Part shown: positions 57,240 to 64,000 of the stretch, one piece after another
How the letters are laid out: every line of letters begins with the position of its first letter
Numbering within the stretch: position 1 is the first letter of the stretch
Assembly (NCBI RefSeq): GCF_958298935.1
Contig: NC_084924.1
Coordinates: 25,145,819 to 25,209,818 of the forward strand
Direction: 5' to 3'
DNA from: Phragmites australis
Lineage: Eukaryota > Streptophyta > Magnoliopsida > Poales > Poaceae
DNA length: 64,000 nt
Notes under the pieces: generated by a model
What the model saw: the letters and a program-made list of their open reading frames with translations, nothing else
Database searches by the model: none
What the model was told of the DNA's origin: nothing
Program-made: the position numbers and the translations under genes

Positions 57240-57480
57240 CCGCGAGGAGCCCCGTCAGGGTGGCGACGATGAAGCCGCCCCCAACAACCCAGAGCTCGGC
57301 TTCCAGGAGCCTGAGCACACCGTCGCCTTCATCGACGGAGGCGCGTACACGCCCTCCTCCCGCCGCAGCGTCAAAACCATGCGGCACGAGGTGTGCTCGG
57401 CGACCCCGAGTGAAGAGGCCGTAAGGCCCCTGAAGTGGTCGGATGCCCCGATCACATTCAGCTTGGCTAACCACCCACCA
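57240..57480 (+). pseudogene. Protease lead-in of the Tat-lineage element
   Basis: Frame with FQEPEHTVAFIDGGAYTPSS, RRSVKTMRHEVCSATPSEEA and RPLKWSDAPITFSLANHPP is the segment just before the protease core in Tat-lineage polyproteins. It stops abruptly at about 57480. The protease core and nearly all of RT are absent, and pol resumes with the end of RT. Confidence 0.8.
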
Positions 57481-59801
57481 GTACTGCAGGCGTGGGCTGA
57501 GGGATCGAGGCCAATCCAGAGAAGATCCAGGCCATCGAGCAGATACGACCCCCAGCTCGACTCAAGGAGGTTCAGCATCTCGCCGACTGCATGCCGGCCC
57601 TCGGGCGCTTCATCTCCAAACTCGGGGAGCGAGGACTCCCCCTTTTCAAGCTTTTGAAGAAGACCGGTCGTTTCGACTGGACGCCGAAGGCCGAGCAGGC
57701 CTTCCGCGATCTGAAGAAGTATCTCACCTCGCCACCCGTACTGGTGGCCCCCTCCGAAGGCGAGCCACTACTGCTCTACGTCTCGGCCACTCCTCAGGTC
57801 GTGAGCATGGTACTGGTGGTGGAGCGCAATGAGTGCACAGGGTCAGGTGCTGGGTCCCAGCTCCTGACCGCCCCCGAGCACTCCCCCGTCCTCGCGGCTC
57901 CCCTCGACCAGGGGGTCGAGCCCGAGCACTTGGCTCCCCCCGAGCAGGGGGTCGAGCCCTTGCACTTGGCTCCTCCCAACCAGGGAGTCGAGCCCGAGCA
58001 CCCGGTCAACCCCGACCACGTCGCTGAGCTCGGGGGCTGTAGCGGGCCCTCGGATGAAGCGGCAGCCCGGGCCCGCCGGGTACAGTGACCTATGTACTTC
58101 GTCAGTGAAGTCCTCCGGGAGGCCAAGACAAGGTACCCCCAGGCTCAGAAGCTGCTCTACGCCGTGCTCATCGCTTCCCGAAAGCTGCGCCACTACTTCT
58201 AGGTGCATAAGGTCTCGGTGGTTACTACGTACCCATTGGGGCCCATTCTCTGGAACCGAGAAGGCTCCGGGTGCGTCGTCAAGCTGGAGAAGCGCTTCGA
58301 CGGCCTGGAGCTGCGGTACATCTCTCGCCGCGACAACACTCTGGCCGATGACCTCTCTCGCTTGGCCTCCTCCCGTGCGCGCGTCCCTGCCGGAGTCTTT
58401 GAAGAAAGACTCACACGACCTTCCGTCCTGCCTGCCGAACAGGACGAAGGAGAAACCTCGAGCTCAATTCAGGGGACCCCGGCGGCGCCCTCAGTGGGAA
58501 GCCCCAACAGGGTGCCGCCGTCCGGTGAGTGCGCTGCGCTTGCTGTCAGTTCTCAAGATGCCTCGTGGATGGACGAGATCCGAGGGTACTTGAAGGAAAA
58601 GTTCCTCCCCGGGGATGAGGCTTCTGCTGACAGAGTTGCTCGGCAGTCCAAACGCTATGCTATAGTAGATGGGGATCTCTACCGGCGTAGCGCAGGTGGC
58701 ATCCTCCTGAAATGCATCACCCGGGCAGAAGGCGGCGAGCTTCTCGCTGAGGTCCATGAGGGCGAGTGCGGTGGCCATGCATCGTTCCGCACGTTGGTCG
58801 GGAAGGCCTTCCGGCAAGGTTTCTACTGGCCTACAGCCCTCCAGGATGCTTTCGAGCTGGTTCGGCGCTGCAGGGCGTGCCAGTTCCACGCAAAGCAGAT
58901 TTACCAGCCAGCTCAGGCTCTTCAAACCATCCCCCTGTCATGGCCTTTCGCGGTCTGGGGGCTGGACATTCTGGGTCCATTCCCCCGAGCAATCGGGGGC
59001 TATAAATACCTCTATGTCGCCATCGACATATTCACCAAGTGGCCGGAGGCGGTTCCAGTCGTCAAGGTGACCAAGAACACAGCGCTCTAGTTTATCCGCG
59101 GTATCACCAGTCGCTTTGGTGTCCTGAACCGGATCATCACCGACAATGGCACTCAGTTCACAAGTGCCCTGTTCGGGGACTACTGCGAAGACCTCGGCAT
59201 CAAGCTCTACTTCGCCTCCGTCGCTCATCCTCGGAGCAATGGGCAGGTCGAGTGCGCCAACGTGGAGATACTGAAGGGGCTCAAAACCCGGACCTACAAC
59301 GTGCTCACAAAGCACGGGAAAGGGTGGATCTACGAGCTGCCTGTCGTGCTATGGGCCAATCGGACTACGCCAAGTTGCGCTACCGGGGAGACTCCTTTCT
59401 TACTTGTGTATGGTGCTGAGGCGGTCCTCCCCTCCGAGCTTACTCTAGGCTCCCCTCGGGCGCATGCCTACTCTGAAGGCGAATAGGAGCAGCAAAGGCG
59501 CTACGACGTCGACTATTTGGAAGAGCGCCGACGGCGTGCCACCGTCCGGGCAGCCCGCTACCAGCAAAGCCTGCGGCGCTACCACCAGCATCACATCCGG
59601 GCCCGGTCTCTCAAGGTGGGGGATCTAGTTCTCCGACGCGTCCAATCGCGCGAAGGAAGGAATAAACTATCCCCTATGTGAGAAGGCCCCTTTACCGTGA
59701 TCGGTGTCCCGCGAGAAGGCTCCTTTCGGTTGGCTGCAGAAGATGGGCAGCCGCTCCCCAACCCATGGAACATCGAGCACCTGCGCAAGTTTTTCCCGTA
59801 G
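57481..59801 (+). pseudogene. Pol (RT end, damaged RNase H, integrase) of the Tat-lineage element
   Basis: One reading frame from ~57500 to the terminal TAG at 59799-59801, interrupted only by stops at 58086-58088, 58200-58202, 59088-59090, 59484-59486 and 59679-59681. Order: ANPEKIQAI-like RT end, LGRFISKLGERGLPLFKLLK, a 12-residue repeat insertion (57909-58016), [20 protein letters not shown], then RNase H joined across a gap (CVVK to LEKRFDGLEL). Integrase follows: zinc finger VHEGECGGHA ... RRCRACQFHAKQ, catalytic D in WGLDILGPF, D in ITDNGTQF, E in QVECANVEILKGLK, and the C-terminal PFTVIGVPREGSFRLA, WNIEHLRKFFP. All integrase catalytic residues are present. It would insert cDNA if it were translated. 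Confidence 0.9.
57909..58016 (+). repeat. Three 36-bp (12-codon) repeats inside pol
   Basis: Units at 57909-57944, 57945-57980 and 57981-58016 encode QGVEPEHLAPPE-like peptides. The period of 36 bp keeps the reading frame. They lie in the linker before RNase H. Confidence 0.92.
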
Positions 59802-59974
59802 ATGGCCATGTTTGCAGGCTCATGTCAACCAGGCCGGGGACTTCCCCCCCGCCCAAGTTGATCGGGGGCTACCACTAACTGGGTAAGTCACCCAACCTTG
59901 TAAAAAAATTGTCAATACAATACATATATCAATGTGCCGTTCTTATGTCAAAATTTTATTTTTCTGGATTCCAT

Positions 59975-61315
59975 ATGTTTAATCTGTCTGGTGAGATGCT
60001 CGATTGTGCGAGAAAAGTTCACTCTCTCATTTTCCCCGTTGATAAAAGAATCCCGATCGGTATGCGCGCGGGCAGTTGCCGGTGACTTACGTCTGTTGTG
60101 GTAGGCTGTGGTGTTCGGTGTCGTGGCAGGCTCCCGGGCACTACCGAGTCCCTGGGGTTCTCGGGTAATCCTATTGCTCGAGCCACTCACGTAGTCCGGA
60201 GCCTAGGCCCCAGGGCGGGCTGTCGGTGCTTGGTCTGGTCTGTCATACCCGGGCGCCACTGAACCATAGGACCTCTGGGTTATGCCTCTGCCTGCTTTTG
60301 TCCGCCGGTCTGGGCATTCGAGAGGTCTTAGGTAAAAAACGAGAGCAATCTATAATGAGTACCGCACTAACAGAGTGCACCAAGCAAAGAATTTCTCTAT
60401 TTTTCTCAAGTCACAGATCGACAATCAAAAGCAAAAGCGGCTCGACTGCGAGGGCCTCAGTGCCCAGGTCGCTGCTCGGCCCTAAGGGTCCTCGGGTGGT
60501 CCTACTGCTCAGGCATGAGTGATCGGGATCGCCTAATCCCGGGCCCCCCTTGCGCCCCCCACTGTTCGGGCGCCCCAGCCGTGGGAACCAAGTTCCCGGG
60601 CACCGCGAGATCGGAGCTCATGCCTCTCCTGGATCGGTTGGCCGAAAAGCTGACAGCTGTCCGGTGAGTAGTTAAATTCACACGAATTTACATTCAGCAA
60701 TATATTGTTCCCGAGTTGTCCTCGCGGGCCCTCGTACTCTAATCTGTTCGGCGAGATGGTCTCCTCGCGCACAAAACCCTGCCACATGTCCGTTTTTTCC
60801 TGGAACGACAGAACAGACAGTAGAAAGGTGTACCGTACATACGGCAATGTTTGACCGAAGTCTTTCATGGTGGTCATGGTGTTCGGTCCGCTTAAAAGGC
60901 CCCGGGCACTACCGAGCATCTGGGGTTCTCGGGTTATCTCACGGCTCGAGCTGCTCGAGCGGTCGGGAGCCTAGACCTTGGGGGCGGGCTGTCGGTGCTC
61001 GGTCCGGTCCATCCTAGCCCGAGCACCACCAAACCGTGGGGACTCTTGGTAGCATTCCCGCCCGCACGTGTCTCCAGTCTACTTGCTGAGTGGTCACAGA
61101 GTGGGAAAGTGTTCACTAGTCGTGGCGTGCTCCGTGCTGGATCGATCTATCTCCCGAGCAGGGAAGTTCGTGCCTTTGTCTTTTGACTTAGCCGTTGCAG
61201 CCTCGCGAGGGCTCAGGGCTGAACGCGCTGAGAAGGCCTCACTGCTCGGGCGACGAGTGGTCGGGGCGACTTCGTTCTCGGGGAGGGAAAGGTCGGGCCC
61301 GGTCTGACTGAGTAC
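59975..61315. repeat. ~768-bp tandem duplication in the 3' noncoding region
   Basis: Anchors repeat at a constant offset: AATCTGT at 59981 and 60741, GTGTTCGG at 60111 and 60879, GGGCTGTCGGTGCT near 60217 and 60986, and CTGCTCGG-rich text near 60470 and 61240. The two copies have diverged. No gene lies inside. Tandem repeats in the 3' noncoding region are known for Tat-lineage elements. Confidence 0.85.
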
Positions 61316-61484
61316 TTCTCGAGGCATCAAGTGAAAAGAACAGAAACTTCATCAAGCATTCAGAAGAATACTGGAGTTGCAACCCCAAAGAAAGGCTTCC
61401 ATTATATTCACAAAAAGGACAACTATTCTGAGGGATCACTCCCATATTTACATCAAGTCAAAGAAAAAGAAAAACTACAAAAGC

Positions 61485-64000
61485 CTACTCTAAGTCGGAG
61501 CCCTCGCCGCTGCTCCCCGGGTCCGGAGTCGGCGGCGCCTCTCGCGTGAAGCAGGCCGCCACCTCGGCGGCGGCGCCCCGAACTGCCTCCTGGGCGGCCT
61601 CCTCCTCGGCTTCGACCACCCCTTCCTGAGCTGGTTCCAGCGGGAAGTTCAGGTCCCGGCTTCGGTAGCAGGCCAGGACATGCTCGGCCACCGCTTGGGC
61701 CAAGCCTCGCCCTTCCCGGGCAGCTAGCTCCTGGACGGCCTGGGGGAGCGCCTCGAGGCGCTGGCTAATTCACTGGAAGCCAAGGGCAATGTGGAATATG
61801 CCTGTCCCCTTAGCCTCCACGTGGACTCGCCCGAGCCCGTCCACCCTCACGGACCTCTGCGCTTGCCGAAGGACGTCTTCCAGCATCAGCTTCACGTTGG
61901 CCCGTTCGGTCTTGGCGGTCTCGAGTTCCTCTGTCACGCCCTGCAGCCGCTCCTCGAGGCCCTGACCCCCGGCTGCGCCGGACGCCTGGGCTTCAGCCTG
62001 CTTCACCCGCTCTGCAAGGGCGGAGAGGGCCTGTTCACGGGCGGTCAGCTCCAACTCCCACTTGGCGGCCCGCTCCTCCCGAGCGGCTGAGGCCAGCATC
62101 GCCTCAGCAGCCTCCGTCTCCCGGAGGATCAGCAGTTCCTCCCGGGCCTCCAGATTCGCCGTCGTGATGCTGACGTCGGTCTCTTTGATTGCGATGTCCT
62201 CCTCCCGGTGCTGGAGCTCCTCCTCCCGGCGCTGGAGTTCAGCTCGGATCTGGTCAGCCTCGCCTTTCTGGCGGGCCAAGTCAGCCTGGGAGGCCTTCGC
62301 CGTCCTCTCGCGGGCTAGGACCACCTCCTCCCACGCCTGCGCCTGCCTCTCCCTGGTGAGCGCCACGACAGCCTGCTGCTGCGACGCCTCGGCCAGGCGG
62401 GCGGCTTCTTCCCGCTCCTGCACGACCTTCGTGCGAATGCCCTCTAGGGCCTTCCGCTCCTCCTCCAGAGCGCGCCGCTCGCTCTCATTGGCGGCGCGTG
62501 CCGTGGCGACGCGGGCCTCAAAAAGGCGCCAGCCCGTGACAAGCCGCTCCCTCTCCGCGGCAAGGGTAGCGCGGTTCGCCTCAAGCTGCATCATCTCTCC
62601 CGCCACGGCCACCTCCAGCTGCCTGATCACCTCCCGGGCGCTTCCTAGCACGACTGGGAGGGGGTCGGTGGGCCGGCTGGGCGACGGCTGGGCACGGGGT
62701 CCCCTGCGAGCCTCCTCCGAGGGGCTCGGGGTCCCCGAAAATTGCCATGCAGGCACCGCCCATGACGAGGTAGTCTGCCCCACGCTCGACACACTCGGGG
62801 TGAACTCAGCCGGCGTCGGTTGCTCGGGCACGGCCGCTGCCACCCGCTCGGGGCTGGGCGGCGGCTGTGGTTCCGTCTCGGCTGGCACGCTCAGTGGCTC
62901 TGGCTCCACTGGCGCGCTTGGCTCAGGCACGCTCGGCTCGGGGGCTGGAGTCGGCCTTAGCGCCTCCGACCGTCCTTGGTCTTCGGCGGCGCTCGTAGGC
63001 GGCCTACAAAAGAAGAACGAGGTTAGTCTCCAAACTCGCTCTGGGCAAGGCATGCTCAGGAAAAAAGGGGGGGGGGGAAACTTACGCGGATTTGGGTCTT
63101 CGGTACTGCCACCTCGATTCTAGGATCCTGTACCCCGGGCCCGATGGCGTTGGCCCGGAGTCCTCCCTCCTCCTCTTTCGCGGGGGGCTCTGCGGGGCCG
63201 CTGTGCGGTCTCCGAGATCCAGACCAGGCCCAAGCAGATCAAAGTCTGGTTCCAGAACCGCAGATGCCGCCCCCGCCGACGGCCCCGCGCTGGACGACTG
63301 ACCGCCCCAGCCTCCCTCCTCGCCAGGCGACGGCGACGGCGGGGACGCTGGCGTAGGATCGAAAGTCTGGGGGTGCTTCCCTCTTTCCCCCGGCGCTATC
63401 ACCGCCCCACTGTCGGCGGCGCCTCCTCCTCCGGCCTGGCGGCTGCTACCTCCAGCCGCCCCACCGCTAGCCTGCGGCTCGCCGCTTGCGGCCCCCGGGC
63501 CACTGGTTTGCGCCGGATCGCCTGCGGCCTCCTTGCCGGCCGCCTCGTCCACCCCGGGAATCTGGATAGTCCCGGGGTTCCGGTGCCCCGGCCGGTCGAC
63601 CAGTCCCTGGGCGTCGAACTCCGGCAGCTTCGCCTGTAGCGCCACCCGGTCAGGGTCAGCACAGAGCGCTAGCTCCTTCCAGGGGAGCTCCGCCCAGCTC
63701 AGGTCTTCCACCCCGATCACCACCCAGAGCAGGCCCCTTAGCACCGCCCTGTCCAGGTCCCACTCCGCACCGATCTGGGTCCGAGTGATGTCCTGGGAGC
63801 CGGTGTACAACCAGCAGGGCCTGGCCTGCTCCCGCAGATGCACCAGGCAACGGCGCAGGTAGTCCACCACCACCATCACCGAAGTAAGCCCGGCCTGGCG
63901 CAGGAAGTCGATGCGCTCCAGGACCAGCGCCATCCGCGCGTCCGCCTGCGGTGGCACCTCCCAGATCGCCTTCTGGGGTTCCGCCGCTATCTCCGGCAGG
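61485..64000 (-). CDS. Antisense ORF of the Tat-lineage element, coiled-coil protein with one intron, partial
   Basis: Read on the minus strand, exon 1 runs from beyond 64000 to 63086 and exon 2 from 63003 to 61773. The intron 63085-63004 (82 bp) has a GTAAGT donor and TTTTGTAG acceptor, and both exons are in phase across it. A TGA at 61770-61772 ends the ORF, but the same frame is open again to 61485, so the gene may have lost about 95 residues. The N-terminal part visible (MALVLERIDFLRQAGLTSVM, YLRRCLVHLREQARPCWLYT, then WDLDRAVLRGLLWV) resembles the putative gypsy-type transposase/PMD-like domain found in such antisense ORFs. Next is a proline-rich region (PSVPEPSAPVEPEPLSVPAE) and a long coiled coil of E/R/A-rich heptads (LEEERKALEGIRTKVVQERE, RREEELQHREEDIA). 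At least 716 codons are open in total. Its function is unknown. Confidence 0.8.

Larger units (their letters stand above)
54205..64000 (+). mobile_element. Tat-lineage Ty3/gypsy element, plus strand, running off the right edge
   Basis: A 5' LTR starts TGTCGGTGAATCAGG at 54205. Gag follows at 55605, a pol remnant at 57.2-59.8 kb, a tandem-duplicated noncoding region at 59.97-61.3 kb, and an antisense gene at 61.5-64 kb. This order, and a long antisense ORF downstream of pol, are known for Tat-lineage elements such as RIRE2 and Grande. The 3' LTR lies beyond the window. The element is GC-rich compared with its neighbours. No TSD can be tested. Confidence 0.88.

Noticed and set aside
62062..63123. 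353-codon plus-strand frame opposite the Tat antisense gene
   Set aside because: Serine- and alanine-rich composition typical of the reverse frame of a G+C-rich coiled-coil gene, and it lacks any known domain.
1..64000. Bacterial-type systems, tRNA or rRNA genes
   Set aside because: Nothing of this kind is visible by eye; spliced genes and plant transposons explain the recognised content.

Overview
The window is nuclear DNA from a plant, very probably a grass (Poaceae). It holds a GT-AG spliced plant gene with telo-box and site II promoter motifs, many nested plant LTR retrotransposons primed from initiator tRNA-Met-like sites, and CACTA, MULE and hAT DNA transposons. I cannot name the species. 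About 85 % of it is transposon-derived. The two host genes are NOC3 (40.28-46.12 kb, plus strand, apparently intact, 13 exons) and the last exon of a Ninja/AFP-family gene (46.90-47.33 kb, minus), which face each other tail to tail.

Layout. 1-9.5 kb: an old Tekay-type LTR (1-925 and 8618-~9530) split by a complete but mutated Ty3/gypsy element on the minus strand (931-8612) with TSD CCCTC. 9.5-11.25 kb: low-information DNA, a Stowaway-like remnant, a TA/GA microsatellite and a Ty1/copia LTR. 11.25-18.7 kb: a minus-strand Ty1/copia wreck (RNase H at 11.8-12.3 kb, integrase end to RT start at 17.8-18.65 kb), split by a CACTA transposon whose left end is at 12300 and whose TNP2 lies at 13.66-15.4 kb, plus a palindromic repeat array at 16.4-17.25 kb. 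18.7-23.0 kb: a minus-strand MULE with transposase and a plant-mobile-domain gene, interrupted by a 641-bp hAT-type element with an 8-bp TSD. 23.55-35.98 kb: a 12.4-kb plus-strand Ty3/gypsy element (TSD CCTCC). Its gag is broken by a solo LTR and most of its pol is replaced by a second, 5'-truncated LTR. 36-39.6 kb: sparse DNA with exon-like scraps ending in a Helitron-like 3' terminus. 40-47.4 kb: the gene island. 48.24-49.01 kb: a solo LTR (TSD AAGAC). 49.02-54.13 kb: a chromodomain Ty3/gypsy element on the minus strand (TSD TACTC). 54.2-64 kb: a Tat-lineage Ty3/gypsy element on the plus strand, running off the right edge, with a long antisense gene in its 3' region.

How it fits together. 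The retroelements show no working replication set. Catalytic residues are deleted or substituted in several (the RT aspartates of the 0.9-8.6 kb element, the RT of the 49-54 kb element, the MULE catalytic block, the RT and RNase H of the Tat element). The only long open frames besides NOC3 are the Tat integrase region, interrupted by nonsense codons only, and the Tat antisense ORF, which is open across a GT-AG intron for at least 716 codons. I see no CRISPR array, rRNA or tRNA gene, and no bacterial-style operon. The unusual material is in the architecture of the repeats: overlapping LTR and pol, a PBS inverted repeat, arrays of short palindromic words, and an antisense spliced gene.
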